From: Leptospiraceae bacterium
GTDB lineage: Bacteria; Spirochaetota; Leptospiria; Leptospirales; Leptospiraceae
DNA length: 64,000 nt
Reading direction: 5' to 3'
Assembly: GCA_015075105.1 (NCBI GenBank)
Contig: JABTUZ010000002.1
Coordinates: 1 to 64,000, forward strand
The notes beneath the pieces are model-generated. The model saw only the letters and a program-made list of their open reading frames with translations, had not been told where the DNA came from and did no database searches. Both the position numbers and the translations under genes were made by a program. Shown piece after piece: positions 33,459-43,696 of the stretch (positions within the stretch are counted from its first letter, which is position 1; each line of letters opens with the position of its first letter).

Positions 33459-35351
33459 CTAAACTATTTCAGTTCCTGCAAATTGGTTGTCGTATAGCTT
33501 TTTGTACACTCCATTTTGCTCTAAAAGAGAATCGTGATTTCCTTTTTCTACAATTTTTCCATTTTCCATTACAAGTATAGTTGGAATTCTTCGTATTGTG
33601 GAAAGTCTGTGAGCAATTACAAATGTAGTTCTATTTTTAAAGAGCCTTTCTAAAGCCTTGTTTACCAATTTTTCGGATTCAACATCGAGTGCACTTGTTG
33701 CCTCATCAAGAATCATGATTTCGGGATTTCTGAGAAGTGCACGAGCAATCACAAGTCTTTGTCTTTGACCTCCCGATAAATTCAAACCTCGAATTCCAAG
33801 AACACTGTCATATCCATTTTCCATTTCTAAAATAAAGTCATGTGCATGAGCCAACCTTGCAGCGCGAATGATTTCTTTTCTTGTGGACTCTGGTCTTCCG
33901 CAAGCGATATTGTCTGCAACACTTCCGTGGAACAGAAAAATATCTTGTGTCACTATTCCGATTTTTTTTCTTAGCTCGATTAGACTCAAATTTCTAATAT
34001 CAATTCCATCGAATAAAATAGATCCTTGAGTAGGGTCAAAAAATCTAGGGATTAAGTCCATTAAGGAGGATTTGCCACTACCACTCGTCCCTACAAGTGC
34101 AACTGTTTCTCCTACTTTCACTTTCAGGTCAATCCCTTTGATTACCTCTTGACTATTTCCGTGATAAGAAAATCTTAAATTGTTAAATTCGATCGAATCT
34201 TGTAATTTTTCAAGAACTTGAACAGAGCCAACCTCGTGCCTTTCCCCACGTAAATCCATTAACTCAAAAATTCTATTTCCCGAAACGATTGCTTGGGTAA
34301 TTTTCCCCACCATCTGAGAAAGCTGGGTCAGTGGTCTAAGTAAAAATAAAAGCGTTAGTAGAAATGCCATAAACTCACCTTGAGTAAATCTACCCGAATA
34401 GATTAGCTTTGCACCAATAGCAAAAAATCCCATCACTACCATAGAAGAGCTTAACTCTACAAGGCTTGGAGCGATTTGTACATAAAACTGACCTTTGAAG
34501 TTTCTTCTATAGACTTTATTGTTAATATCAGAAAACTTTTCAGTTTCTAATTTCTCCATAGAAAAAGTTTTAATCACTTTTACACCAGAGATTATCTCTT
34601 GGATATGTGCGTTTAAGTCCGCGATTCTTTCTTGAGATTTTGTTGTGGACTTTGTGATTTTCCTAGTGAATAGAGTTACAGGAAAAATAACAATCGGTAC
34701 AGTGAGGGATGCTGTTATGAGTAGCTCTGTATTCAAATACAATAGTATAATCAGATGAGTAACTACATAAAAAAAATTAATAATTGCATCTCTTAGATTG
34801 CTGGAAATAACTGCTGCGACTACCTCAACATCATTTACTATTCGGCTCATAAGCAAACCGGTCTTTTCTCTATAAAAGTACGTTAGTGGTAATAGTTGGG
34901 TTTTTTCAAATAGTTCTTGGCGTATATCTCTAACAGCCTTGTATCCCGTTGTAGCTATGCAATACACCGACAATAAAAAAGTAATCAATTTCAAAAAGTA
35001 CAGTGGAACGATTGCCTTACAAACTGCCCAAACTACTTCTCTCGGTTCCATGTCTTTTGCTTTTTCGTTCACCCATTCTTTTGCAATGATGATGATTTTC
35101 TTGGATCGTTCCAATCCGTCTAAAGAATCGGATCCGAAAATTCTTTCTTTTAATAATATATTTTTTTCAGGAAGGGTTAGCTCCAATTTCAGCCTTGTTT
35201 TTTTTTCTGCTCCAAGAGAATCAAAAAGAGGGATTAATGCAGTTAAAGAAGCTGCATTCAATAAGGCTGTAAATAAGGCAAATACAACTCCTATTGTAAA
35301 TCTGGTCTTGTATCGAAAAGAGTAAGATAGAAGTCTAAAAAAGGTTTTCAG
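33459..35351 (-). CDS. ABC exporter, MsbA/lipid-type
   Basis: A fused permease-ATPase of about 630 residues. The six-helix membrane domain is followed by Walker [10 protein letters not shown], signature LSGGQRQR and Walker [11 protein letters not shown]. Extending upstream in frame from the first TTG (35261) gives a basic N-terminus and completes the first membrane helix ([14 protein letters not shown]). A CTG at 35351, overlapping the TGA of the acyl-CoA dehydrogenase gene and preceded by GAAGGA, is the most plausible start. Lipid A or lipid flipping is the likely role; drug export is the alternative. Confidence 0.8.
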   Translation of the reverse strand: MKTFFRLLSYSFRYKTRFTIGVVFALFTALLNAASLTALIPLFDSLGAEKKTRLKLELTLPEKNILLKERIFGSDSLDGLERSKKIIIIAKEWVNEKAKDMEPREVVWAVCKAIVPLYFLKLITFLLSVYCIATTGYKAVRDIRQELFEKTQLLPLTYFYREKTGLLMSRIVNDVEVVAAVISSNLRDAIINFFYVVTHLIILLYLNTELLITASLTVPIVIFPVTLFTRKITKSTTKSQERIADLNAHIQEIISGVKVIKTFSMEKLETEKFSDINNKVYRRNFKGQFYVQIAPSLVELSSSMVVMGFFAIGAKLIYSGRFTQGEFMAFLLTLLFLLRPLTQLSQMVGKITQAIVSGNRIFELMDLRGERHEVGSVQVLEKLQDSIEFNNLRFSYHGNSQEVIKGIDLKVKVGETVALVGTSGSGKSSLMDLIPRFFDPTQGSILFDGIDIRNLSLIELRKKIGIVTQDIFLFHGSVADNIACGRPESTRKEIIRAARLAHAHDFILEMENGYDSVLGIRGLNLSGGQRQRLVIARALLRNPEIMILDEATSALDVESEKLVNKALERLFKNRTTFVIAHRLSTIRRIPTILVMENGKIVEKGNHDSLLEQNGVYKKLYDNQFAGTEIV

Positions 35352-36514
35352 AAGTTTGGTCCTTCTATCCCCTTTCCGTCGTTCAGGAATTTAGAGATAA
35401 TCACTCTTTGAATTTGTGAAGTCCCTTCATAAATCTGAAAAATTTTTGAATCACGCATCAGTTTTTCTACAGGATATTCTGTATTGTATCCATATCCACC
35501 AAAAATCTGAACTGCATCTGTGCATATCCTTACACACATATCTGCACAAAATGCTTTTGCAATAGAAGCTTGATACGTGTTTTTATATCCATTGTCCATG
35601 AGCCAAGCAGCCTGCCAACAAAGTAGTCTTCCAGCTTCCACATCTCTCGCCATTTCTGCCAATAAGAAACTCACTCCTTGGTTTGCAGATACTGGTTTTC
35701 CGAATGCGTTACGTGTATTCGCATAACGAATGGAATGCTCCATAGCAGACCTTGCTACACCCACAGCACCTATGGCAACTGCGGGTCTTGTATGGTCAAA
35801 AGCACCCATGGCTATTTTAAACCCATCGCCCTCGTTTCCTACCATCTGGCTCTTGTGTACTTTTACATCTTCAAAGGTTACACCTCTTGTATCAGAGCAC
35901 CTTTGACCCATGTTCTTTTCTTTTTTGCCTATGATGACTCCGGAACTTTTTGAATCTATAATAAACCCTGTCATTCCCTTATGTCCGGCTGCCGGGTCTG
36001 TATTAGTCAATACAAACATCCAATCAGACACTCCAGCATTTGTGATCCACATTTTAGATCCGTTTACTATGTATTCGTCACCCACTCTTTTTGCAGTAGT
36101 TCGAATAGAGGCAACATCTGATCCAGCACCGGGCTCAGTCACTGCATAAGCAGCCAATTGAAACTCTGAAGTCATGGGCTGTACAAATTTTTTCAAAAGC
36201 TCTTCGCTAGCGCCCATTAACACAGGTGCGAGTGCGAGATTATTTGCAAGTATGGCAGTAGCCATTCCTGAACAAGCAGCGTTCAATTCTTCAACAATGA
36301 TTACCTCGTCTAAGTCCTTCATTTCAGCACCGTTAAACCGTGAAGGAATGTGGAGGTTCATTAGACCCACCTCCCACGCTTTTTTTAGAATAGCCATCGG
36401 GTATTCTCCGGTTTGGTCATGAAATTCGGCTTTCGGGATCATTTCATTTTTCCCGAAATCTCTTGCCATATCTCTTAGAGCTTTTTGCTCATCTGTCATC
36501 GAAAAATTTATCAT
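35348..36514 (-). CDS. Acyl-CoA dehydrogenase
   Basis: A 388-residue flavoprotein with the family signatures [12 protein letters not shown] and the C-terminal [20 protein letters not shown]. The catalytic glutamate is in the I-Y-E-G-T-S-Q-I-Q segment. It oxidises acyl-CoA and passes electrons through ETF. It follows the Fe-S oxidoreductase gene by 26 bases, which would return those electrons to the quinone pool. Chain-length preference resembles medium or short-chain enzymes. Confidence 0.93.
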   Translation of the reverse strand: MINFSMTDEQKALRDMARDFGKNEMIPKAEFHDQTGEYPMAILKKAWEVGLMNLHIPSRFNGAEMKDLDEVIIVEELNAACSGMATAILANNLALAPVLMGASEELLKKFVQPMTSEFQLAAYAVTEPGAGSDVASIRTTAKRVGDEYIVNGSKMWITNAGVSDWMFVLTNTDPAAGHKGMTGFIIDSKSSGVIIGKKEKNMGQRCSDTRGVTFEDVKVHKSQMVGNEGDGFKIAMGAFDHTRPAVAIGAVGVARSAMEHSIRYANTRNAFGKPVSANQGVSFLLAEMARDVEAGRLLCWQAAWLMDNGYKNTYQASIAKAFCADMCVRICTDAVQIFGGYGYNTEYPVEKLMRDSKIFQIYEGTSQIQRVIISKFLNDGKGIEGPNF

Positions 36515-36540
36515 CCTACTTCCTCTACAAAAACAGATTC

Positions 36541-38610
36541 CTAAATGGATCTGGCTACAAGCTCAGCTATATCTTCAACTTTTACGTTTTCTGTCTTACC
36601 CGCAGCTTTCACCCCATCCGAAATCATTGTAATGCAGAATGGACAAGCCGTCGCAATCGTTGAAGCTTCTGTATCGAGTAATTGCCCTGTTCTTTTGTTG
36701 TTGATTCGGTCGTTGTTTTGCTCTTCCATCCACATTTGAGCACCACCCGCACCACAACAAAGCCCCTTTTCATGGTGATCAATCGGCTCACTCACTTGCT
36801 GTCCGGTAACTGCAGCTACTACATCTCTCGGGTGACTATAGTTATCGTTGTATCTTCCTATGTAACAAGAATCGTGGTAGGTATATTTTCCTGCCTTCAT
36901 ATCCTGTGAAACTGAAATGTCCAATTTCTTTTCCTGAATCAACTGATTGATTAGCTCGCTATGGTGAATCACTTCGTAGTTTCCTCCAAATTGAGGATAC
37001 TCATTTTTAATCGTATTAAAACCATGAGGACATGCAGTCACAATCTTTTTCACATTGTATCTGTTTAGTGTATCCACATTGGTTTGAGCAAGAGTTTGAT
37101 AGAGGTATTCGTTTCCTCCTCTTCTTGCAGAATCTCCTGTACAATTTTCTTCTGTTCCAAGAATTCCAAACTTCACATTGGCCTTCTGTAATATCTTTAC
37201 AAAGGATCTCGCAATGTTTTTATTTCTTTCGTCAAAAGCCCCAGCACAACCAACCCAATAGAGTATATCTACATTAGGGTCTTCTGCTAAAGTTTTTACT
37301 CCGAGATCAGCCGCCCAATCCGCACGGGTGTGAGCACCGACTCCCCAAGGGTTAGAATTATTTTCCATATTTGTAAATGCCAATTGAAGCTCTTGAGGAA
37401 ATTTAGACTCCGCAAGAACTAAATGTTTTCTCATTTCCATAATTGCACTTACGTGGTTGTTACCTACAGGACAGGCTTGCACACAAGCGTAGCAAGAAGT
37501 GCAACCCCATATCTCTTCTTCAGAAATATAACTTCCGATTACACCTGTTTCCATGCCCATAATTTCTTCTGCAGTTTTGCCTGATTTTTTTGCAGACATT
37601 ACTTCAGGCATTTTTTCCATCAGAGAATGCTTTAAGTCAACGATGATCTTTTTAGGATTGAGTAATTTTCCTGTACGATTGGCAGGGCACTGAATTTGAC
37701 ATCTTCCGCACTCGATACAAGCCAATCCGTCTAATAAATTCGGCCAAGGGAAGTCTTGAATCTTATTCGATCCCCAAGGAGTATTTTCGTCTTCGAGATT
37801 TGTTTTAAAAAGCGCACCCTTAGGAGTATCGCTAAATAAGAAAAAATTAATAGGTGCAAAAATCAAGTGACCGTGTTTGGAAGTAGGTACATACAACATG
37901 AATGAGAACACCGTAAGAATGTGCCCCCACCAGAAAATTCGATAGAATACATCAGCCGTTTCACCAGTAACTCCGATTGCAGTAAAAAAGCTCGCAATCC
38001 CGTCAGCAATCACTGAAGAGTGAGAAGAACTACTGTATTTAAATCCAGCTTGTTTTGCACCTTCCCCCAAAAGAGTCGAAATCATAAGGGTAGCTATTAA
38101 AGAAATCACTATTGCAGACGCTCTTGATGGAATATCTAAACCTTTTGCTTTTGTAATCCATCTTCTCCAAGCAAAAAATCCAAGACCGGTAAGAACTAAA
38201 AAAGATACCCACTGAACCATGGTTTCATAAGTGTGTGCTACATCGGTAGAAATAAGCCCTGCGAGAGAAAACTGATATGGGTCGTCCATTCCCCAACCAA
38301 ATACACCTGCGATCATCTGGCTTGTAGTATGAATTGTATAAACTATGAAACCGTAAAAAATAAAAGCGTGCATGATCCCGCGAAGTGGTTCTTGAAATAA
38401 TTTTTTCTGCAATATTACATTGAAAAAAACACTTTTTAATCTAAAACTCAGGTTGGGGTATTTTTTAAAATCCTCTGTACCTGTTGCATCTCTACCTGTG
38501 AAGGTAAGTTCGAGTCTGTAAAGAATCGCACGAATAAAGACATAATTTGCTATTATAAAAAAAACCGTAAAAGATACGTGGAATAAGATTCTAAGTGTTG
38601 TATTTTCCAA
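36541..38610 (-). CDS. Membrane Fe-S oxidoreductase, ETF:(mena)quinone type
   Basis: A 689-residue protein. The N-terminal half has about six membrane segments like nitrate-reductase gamma subunits. Two [4Fe-4S] motifs follow ([12 protein letters not shown] and [12 protein letters not shown]). Two CCG domains come last, one degenerate (CVGCAG) and one with GLCCGAGG. The architecture matches FadF/EMO proteins thought to move electrons from ETF to quinone. The acyl-CoA dehydrogenase immediately downstream supports that role. Confidence 0.85.
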   Translation of the reverse strand: MENTTLRILFHVSFTVFFIIANYVFIRAILYRLELTFTGRDATGTEDFKKYPNLSFRLKSVFFNVILQKKLFQEPLRGIMHAFIFYGFIVYTIHTTSQMIAGVFGWGMDDPYQFSLAGLISTDVAHTYETMVQWVSFLVLTGLGFFAWRRWITKAKGLDIPSRASAIVISLIATLMISTLLGEGAKQAGFKYSSSSHSSVIADGIASFFTAIGVTGETADVFYRIFWWGHILTVFSFMLYVPTSKHGHLIFAPINFFLFSDTPKGALFKTNLEDENTPWGSNKIQDFPWPNLLDGLACIECGRCQIQCPANRTGKLLNPKKIIVDLKHSLMEKMPEVMSAKKSGKTAEEIMGMETGVIGSYISEEEIWGCTSCYACVQACPVGNNHVSAIMEMRKHLVLAESKFPQELQLAFTNMENNSNPWGVGAHTRADWAADLGVKTLAEDPNVDILYWVGCAGAFDERNKNIARSFVKILQKANVKFGILGTEENCTGDSARRGGNEYLYQTLAQTNVDTLNRYNVKKIVTACPHGFNTIKNEYPQFGGNYEVIHHSELINQLIQEKKLDISVSQDMKAGKYTYHDSCYIGRYNDNYSHPRDVVAAVTGQQVSEPIDHHEKGLCCGAGGAQMWMEEQNNDRINNKRTGQLLDTEASTIATACPFCITMISDGVKAAGKTENVKVEDIAELVARSI

Positions 38611-38814
38611 GGTGAGCTTCCTTATAAGAAATTTAGAACTATTTCAATCGCTTAAGGATTGATATGGCCTTTTCCTAAGAAAAAATAATCTTCATGTGTG
38701 TCGATTCATTTTTCATGGCACAAAAAAACAAATTTCAAAAATAATTCTTTCATTGAGATTGATTTTCAAAAACTTGTTGAATAACATATACTGATATAGT
38801 ATGAGGGATATTGG

Positions 38815-39351
38815 ATGAGACTTGTTTCTTTTTATTTCATAATTATTTTTTCGCTGATTGCCTCGAATTTTTGCAGTAACCCAATTCAGAAAAAATTAAA
38901 AGAACTGCAAAAGTGCAAAGCGACCCTAAAATATTCCAAAATCATCCAAGCTAAGATGCTACTCTTCCCGCCCGTACCTAAAATTTTCTTTAAAGCCGGT
39001 GTAGATATTTCCAATAACAACGAAGTAGAGGTAGCAATAGACAAGTTCGATTTTACGGTATATTTGAATAATCCAGAAGAAGGGAAAAAACTGCCCCTTG
39101 CCTACGTTACCTCTCCCGAGTCCTACAAAATCCCTCCCTTGACTGCGCAAACTATCGAAATAGACTTAGAAACACTATTTGAAAAAAGTAAGGGAGAAAA
39201 TGTATTAGAAATCGCAAGTACGGTTATGAAAAAAGGGCTGACCACAGGTGAGTTGGAGCTACTAATTGAAGGGACTATAGAATTCAGCACCTCACTTGGA
39301 AATTTTAACATACCGTTCAGCCAAATTACAAAATCCAAGATTAAGTTTTAG
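38815..39351 (+). CDS. LEA14-like lipoprotein
   Basis: A 178-residue protein with a signal sequence ending SNFC (lipobox), then a beta-rich WHy/LEA14-like domain with N-N-E-V-E-V-A-I-D-K-F-D-F-T-V-Y. Such domains occur in desiccation and envelope proteins; the role here is unknown. It is divergent from the Fe-S oxidoreductase gene over a 204-base A/T-rich gap. Confidence 0.6.
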   Translation: MRLVSFYFIIIFSLIASNFCSNPIQKKLKELQKCKATLKYSKIIQAKMLLFPPVPKIFFKAGVDISNNNEVEVAIDKFDFTVYLNNPEEGKKLPLAYVTSPESYKIPPLTAQTIEIDLETLFEKSKGENVLEIASTVMKKGLTTGELELLIEGTIEFSTSLGNFNIPFSQITKSKIKF

Positions 39352-39590
39352 TGATTAAAGATTTTAAATCAAAGATTTTTTCCTAAAAATATTCAGGGTT
39401 TTTAAGTTTGAAGCATGGCAATACAAAATTGGTAGCGAAAGAGCGTCTTTGTTTACAGAGCCAAGGCTTGATTTATATATTTTTAAAAATAGCAAATCAA
39501 ACACTCGATACGAATATCGTTTTACTTGACAGCAAAAAATGAAAACTTAAAATTTATTTATGACTACTACACTACTTCAAAATAGAGATT

Positions 39591-39704
39591 TGTGGGAGAA
39601 ATGGTTTTGAATCCAGTATGAGCCGAAAAGGAAACTGCTGGGACAATTCTGTTGCAGAATCTTTTTTCAAGGCTTTAAAGTTTGAAGAAAAATTTGTGAC
39701 TTAA
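39591..39704 (+). pseudogene. IS3-family transposase, 3' remnant
   Basis: The frame reads NGFESSMSRKGNCWDN, then SVAESFFKALK and a stop at 39702-39704. This is the catalytic-glutamate region of an IS3-type DDE transposase, truncated on the left. Just after it, at 39710-39730, TGTCCACTAAAACGGGTACA looks like the terminal repeat of such an element. It is different from the complete IS3-family element at 40595. Confidence 0.8.
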
Positions 39705-39748
39705 AAATCTGTCCACTAAAACGGGTACACCGTTTAGAGTAACCGACG

Positions 39749-39798
39749 TTGCCGGAATGCGAAGGTCTGAGGAACTCAAGACCGAAGCATGTAGGCAA
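39749..39798. repeat. Long symmetric hairpin, structure 1
   Basis: Arms TTGCC-GGA-ATGC-GAA-GGTCT and AGACC-GAA-GCAT-GTA-GGCAA pair in three blocks (5, 4 and 5 bp) separated by symmetric 3-base bulges, with a loop GAGGAACTCA. It is richer in G+C than its surroundings. It lies behind the IS3 remnant. The role is unknown; a REP-like or recombination-site palindrome is possible. Confidence 0.6.
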
Positions 39799-39823
39799 TG
39801 TCTCCGAGCCAACCGTATGACTA

Positions 39824-39941
39824 GCAAGTCCTGTGACTGAACGGATGGCGCGCAAACTTGCTCCGGTTCCTGAGCCTCATCTTTTCGAGGCGTATCGAAG
39901 GACTGCAAGTTTCGTGACAGTAGTGAAGGCACTGGACTTGC
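39824..39941. repeat. Nested hairpin, structure 2
   Basis: Outer arms GCAAGTCC (39824-39831) and GGACTTGC (39934-39941) enclose an inner stem, AAACTTGC (39854-39861) with GCAAGTTT (39905-39912). Inside it TCCT/AGGA and GCCTC/GAGGC also pair. Such multi-tier symmetry is far beyond chance at this length. The inner part resembles REP-type palindromes I remember from other bacterial genomes. Short frames read through it are products of the palindrome, not genes. Confidence 0.6.
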
Positions 39942-39971
39942 GATAACTTTCCAAATAAACTAAAAAATTCC

Positions 39972-40045
39972 ACTTAAACAACCAGCGGCTCGGAGCAAGA
40001 AGCCACATTTTCTCGTGGCTTCGCAGTGGCTAATCTTTGTTAGAT
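39972..40045 (-). other. attC-like recombination-site candidate, structure 3
   Basis: The central stem GAAGCCAC (39999-40006) / GTGGCTTC (40015-40022) is flanked by partly complementary arms. One outer end is GTTAGAT (40039-40045), which fits the integron R' box GTTRRRY. The other is ACTTAAAC (39972-39979), one base longer than the matching RYYYAAC. On the minus strand it lies directly 3' of the restriction-modification operon, where a gene cassette would carry its attC. No integrase gene is in the window. Confidence 0.4.
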
Positions 40046-40644
40046 GCTGTTTTTTGCTACAATTACTATGAAGATTTCCCCCATGACTTCTTCTCTTTAA
40101 ATTATCACTTGAAATAACTTACTTCAAATAATTGTTGTCACAGTCTCATATAAACTAACGAGGCAATTTTGTCTCATCCTGAATTTTGTTCCGTGATTAT
40201 GACCAGTTCTTGCATCAAAGTCTACTAAAATATTTCCGCTTTCGATTGCTTGTAAAAAACCTTCGAAACTAAATTTCTGTAACATCATCACTTTGCTGTA
40301 ATTGTAAAATTCTTTTCCTTTTACTTTTTTTACTTCTGCTTGAACATAAAAACAATTTAAAAGCTTTGTTCCAACAATACTGGCTAAGTCATCGAAGCCC
40401 CAATAAGGTTGTGGATTTAATTCTTTCAAACCCACTTTTGCTTTTACTGTTTTTAACCAGTCAGAATGTTTTTCAAGTGAAACTAATTTTGAATCAAAGG
40501 ATATTAGGATTTTCTTTTCTTCTCGATTAATTTTTACGATAAAGCCTCTATCACTAGCGGATAATCCATGTATGGTTTGTCTAAAACTGGTCTTGCCCCC
40601 TAAAACTGGAATACAAAAAAAGGGGATAAAGGAGACTTGATAAT

Positions 40645-40977
40645 ATGATAAGAAGAAATAACTATGGCAAAGAATTTAAGGAACAAATAGTAATGGAAAT
40701 TTTGTCCGGGCAGAGTTCCGTTTCGCAAATAGCTCAAAGGGAAAAGGTAAATCCTCAAACAATCCGAAATTGGAGAAATGAGATAGATACAGGAAAGTTT
40801 GAACAAAATAATCAAACCGAATTTGCTTTAAGGAAACGAGTCGCAGAATTGGAAGGTGCACTTGCCAACCTTGCGTTAGATAATCACATTTTAAAAAAAG
40901 CCCAAAAATATCTGCAAGACTGGAAGCAAAAAGAGAAATTATCAGGAAGTATCTCGCACCAGAATTTGGAATTGTAA
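40645..40977 (+). CDS. IS3-family OrfA (helix-turn-helix)
   Basis: A 110-residue protein with a transposase_8-type helix-turn-helix (GQSSVSQIAQREKVNPQTIR) and a C-terminal leucine-zipper-like stretch. Alone it probably regulates transposition. It is joined to OrfB by frameshifting at 40892-40900. Confidence 0.9.
   Translation: MIRRNNYGKEFKEQIVMEILSGQSSVSQIAQREKVNPQTIRNWRNEIDTGKFEQNNQTEFALRKRVAELEGALANLALDNHILKKAQKYLQDWKQKEKLSGSISHQNLEL
40892..40900 (+). promoter_or_regulatory. Programmed -1 frameshift signal of the IS3 element
   Basis: AAAAAAAG lies near the end of orfA in the phase TTA-AAA-AAA-G. A slip back by one base puts ribosomes into a frame that runs without a stop through S-P-K-I-S-A-R-L-E-A-K-R into orfB. 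This is the standard way IS3 elements make the OrfAB transposase. Confidence 0.75.
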
Positions 40978-40991
40978 AAAGCTGTAAAGCT

Positions 40992-41771
40992 TTGGAGATC
41001 AGTATCTCTTCCTTTTATTACCAATCGGATGCAAAGATTAAAAGAAAACAGGAGGATAAGCAACTAATAGAAAAGATTGAAGCATATCTGGATTTAATGC
41101 CTCAATCAGGTTACAGGTCTGTCACTTATTTTCTGAGAAATGATATGAAAATCAATCATAAGCGAGTTTACAGGATCATGCATGAAAACCTTTTAAAATG
41201 CAGTCCGAAGAGGGCTTATCATCATGCGACCACGGATTCAAAACATAACCTGAAAAAATATCCAAATCTTCTTAAGGACAAGTCAATTAATCATGCACGA
41301 GTAATAGTTGGTGATGTTACTTTTTTTGATGTTCAGGGGAAAAATCATTATCTGGCATCACTAATGGATATGGAAAACAGAGAGGTCATCGGACGAGCTG
41401 TTTCTGATAAACTTAATAGTGAACTTGTCAGGTCTGCATTTGAGTCGGCTCTCATGAACAGAGGAAGTCTCGAAGGTTACATTCATCATACTGATTCTGA
41501 TAGAAGATATTGTTCGCATGAATATATAGAACTTCTGAACAATTCCAAAATACAAATTTCAATGTGTCTTGGTAATGCATATGAAAATGCACACGCAGAA
41601 TCTTTTAATAAAACTATCAAGTATCAAGAGATAAATATCTCCTGTTATGCTGATAAAATTGAAGCAGCCAAAAGTATTTTTCAATTTATTGATCGGTACA
41701 ATTCAATCAGACCTCATTCAGCTTTAGGAGGACTATCTCCTCTGCAATTTAAAAATAAACAAAAAATATGA
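40992..41771 (+). CDS. IS3-family OrfB (DDE transposase domain)
   Basis: A 259-residue catalytic part (from the first internal ATG; the true product is an OrfAB fusion). The HTH_21 region Q-S-G-Y-R-S-V-T-Y is followed by the integrase core. The three acidic residues are seen in V-G-D-V-T-F-F, H-H-T-D-S-D-R-R and A-Y-E-N-A-H-A-E-S-F. The frame is complete. Confidence 0.92.
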   Translation: MEISISSFYYQSDAKIKRKQEDKQLIEKIEAYLDLMPQSGYRSVTYFLRNDMKINHKRVYRIMHENLLKCSPKRAYHHATTDSKHNLKKYPNLLKDKSINHARVIVGDVTFFDVQGKNHYLASLMDMENREVIGRAVSDKLNSELVRSAFESALMNRGSLEGYIHHTDSDRRYCSHEYIELLNNSKIQISMCLGNAYENAHAESFNKTIKYQEINISCYADKIEAAKSIFQFIDRYNSIRPHSALGGLSPLQFKNKQKI

Positions 41772-42377
41772 TTTTTTTCTTTACAGTTTTAGGGGGGCAC
41801 TTCAAACTCATTTCATCTTTGGAATATTTCTGTCCTGCTTCTTTGTGTTTCCAGCCATAATTTGGTAACAATACTAGTGGAACAAATTTTATCGCTCTCG
41901 GTGATGGTTCTGTATGAAATAAAGTTGTTAATGATGTTGTATTTATTCGCTGAGATTTTAATTCCCATTCTGCTGCGTTTGGAATTGGTAGGTTATTTTC
42001 TGTTATCCCCAATAAATCTTCTAACGTGTTTCCAATTCCACCTTGATTTCCGTGTCTTGTATTCTTAATCCAACCAGTATTTGCAATTTTCTTTAATTCT
42101 TCAATTAATTTTTCTTTTGTATATATTTTCATTTTGTCGTACTGAATAATGATAAATACTCTGCTTTCGATGTTAAACAATTCATTCCATTTTCCTTAAT
42201 CCTTCTTTCTGACATTTCACAATAGTCGGGAGATAACTCTATTCCGATATAATTTCTATTTAATGCTTTAGAGACTAATGCCGTTGTGCCGCTCCCAGAA
42301 AAAGGGTCTAATATTAGCTCTGCACTTGTAGAAGAAATAATTCTTTCTATTAAAGCTACAGGAAAAGGTGCAGGATG

Positions 42378-43696
42378 GAAGGTGTAATTAATTTTGTGTA
42401 AATATCTTTTACTCCGAAAATAAAAGAGGGTAAAGAATATGGCAAAAACAAAATCCAGAAAAGACGAGCTCCTTGAAGAGTTGATCAAGGAATACAAAAA
42501 TCCTGAAGAATTGATCGGTGAAAATGGTCTTCTGAAAGAATTAACCAAAGCTATAGTCGAGAAGGCTATGCGGCAGGAACTGACCCATGAATTGGGTTAT
42601 GAAAAACATTCTCGGCAAAATGGTGCCGGCAATTCCCGCAATGGTTTTTCGAAAAAGACTATCAAGGGCGATTTTGGAAACCTGGAAATCGACGTTCCCA
42701 GAGACCGGAATTCCGAATTTGAACCGAAGATAATCAAGAAAAACCAGACCCATTGGAATGGATTTGATGATAAAATAATTTCTATGTATGCGCGAGGAAT
42801 GACGACACGCGACATCCAGGCTCATCTTCAGGAAATCTATCAGGTTGAAGTTTCTCCTGATCTGATCTCCACAGTAACAGATGGTGTAATCGAAGAAGTA
42901 GTAAAATGGCAGACCAGACCTATTGATTCAATCTATCCGATTATTTATCTTGATGCATTGAGGGTCAAAATTAGAGACGATGGTCAGGTCAAAAACAAGG
43001 CTGTTCATATGGCTATCGGCGTCAATATGAACGGTTTAAAAGAGGTTTTGGGCTTCTGGATTGAAGAAAATGAAGGATCCAAGTTCTGGCTCCAAATCCT
43101 GACTGAACTAAAAAACCGTGGGTTGCAGGATATATTGATTGCCTGTGTTGATGGACTTACCGGTTTTCCGGAAGCGATTAAAACTATTTATCCAAATGCC
43201 GAAGTTCAGCTTTGTATCGTTCATATGGTCAGAAATTCTCTGAAGTATGTTTCCTTTAAAAATCGAAAAGAGCTTTCATCTGACTTGAAAAAAATCTATC
43301 GTGCAGTGAACGTTGAGGAAGCAAAATTAAAACTTCAGGAATTTTCTAAAAAATGGGATTCAAAATATCCGATGATTTCAAAATCCTGGGAAAACAGATG
43401 GAATGAGATAATTCCTTTTCTTGCCTATCCGGCAGAAATCAGAAAAGTAATTTACACAACCAATGCAATCGAGTCTTTGAATATGACGCTTCGAAAAGTG
43501 ATCAAAAACCGGGCTTCATTTCCCAATGATGATGCGGCAAAAAAACTGTTGTATCTGGCTCTGCAGAATGCATCAAAAAAATGGACCATGCCTATCCGGG
43601 ATTGGGGTGCTGCGATTAATCAGTTTGCAATAAATTTTGAAGGGAGAATGGAAATTTAAACGGAAAAGGATTTTACACAAAATTTCCTACACCCTC
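42378..43696 (+). mobile_element. Complete IS256-family insertion sequence, 1319 bp
   Basis: Inverted ends begin GAAGGTGTA on the left and GAGGGTGTA on the right (reverse complement), and share ATTTTGTGTAAA further in. The direct repeat GCAGGATG is present at 42370-42377 and 43697-43704, an 8-bp target duplication as known for IS256 elements. It carries one complete transposase gene and splits the methylase gene. Confidence 0.9.
42439..43659 (+). CDS. IS256-family transposase
   Basis: A 406-residue mutator-type DDE transposase. Hallmarks are [17 protein letters not shown], the early catalytic Asp in Y-L-D-A-L-R, the A-C-V-D-G-L-T-G-F region and the C-terminal [10 protein letters not shown] with the catalytic Glu. 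It is full length and undamaged, so the element may still be mobile. Confidence 0.95.
   Translation: MAKTKSRKDELLEELIKEYKNPEELIGENGLLKELTKAIVEKAMRQELTHELGYEKHSRQNGAGNSRNGFSKKTIKGDFGNLEIDVPRDRNSEFEPKIIKKNQTHWNGFDDKIISMYARGMTTRDIQAHLQEIYQVEVSPDLISTVTDGVIEEVVKWQTRPIDSIYPIIYLDALRVKIRDDGQVKNKAVHMAIGVNMNGLKEVLGFWIEENEGSKFWLQILTELKNRGLQDILIACVDGLTGFPEAIKTIYPNAEVQLCIVHMVRNSLKYVSFKNRKELSSDLKKIYRAVNVEEAKLKLQEFSKKWDSKYPMISKSWENRWNEIIPFLAYPAEIRKVIYTTNAIESLNMTLRKVIKNRASFPNDDAAKKLLYLALQNASKKWTMPIRDWGAAINQFAINFEGRMEI

Larger units (their letters stand above)
40595..41799 (+). mobile_element. Complete IS3-family insertion sequence, about 1.2 kb
   Basis: Ends are GCCCCCTAAAACTG on the left and CAGTTTTAGGGGGGCA on the right, inverted with one extra C/G. 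It carries orfA (40645-40977), a slippery A-run and orfB (40992-41771). CTT is found directly on each side (40592-40594 and 41800-41802), a 3-bp target duplication as usual for the family. It is inserted in the endonuclease gene. Both ends and both frames are intact, so it looks recent and possibly active. Confidence 0.88.
40124..42132 (-). pseudogene. MvaI/BcnI-family restriction endonuclease, interrupted by an IS3-family element
   Basis: The 5' part (42132 to 41800) begins [15 protein letters not shown] and contains R-H-G-N-Q-G-G-I-G-N-T-L-E-D-L-L-G and A-E-W-E-L-K-S, typical of the MvaI/BcnI endonuclease family, which cuts CCNGG-type sites. The frame enters an IS at 41799 and resumes at 40594. 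Removing the IS with one CTT copy joins S-L-K to T-S-F-R-Q-T in frame, giving about 266 residues with no other lesion. The ATG at 42132 overlaps the methylase stop (ATGA), which fixes the start. Confidence 0.85.

Noticed and set aside
39667-39932. Short minus-strand frames over structures 1 and 2 as genes
   Set aside because: They are created by the palindromes. No ribosome site, no family resemblance, and two frames overlap in the same place.
39710-40060. Group II intron or retron remnant
   Set aside because: No reverse-transcriptase frame and no recognisable domain V. The hairpins are better described as REP-like or attC-like.
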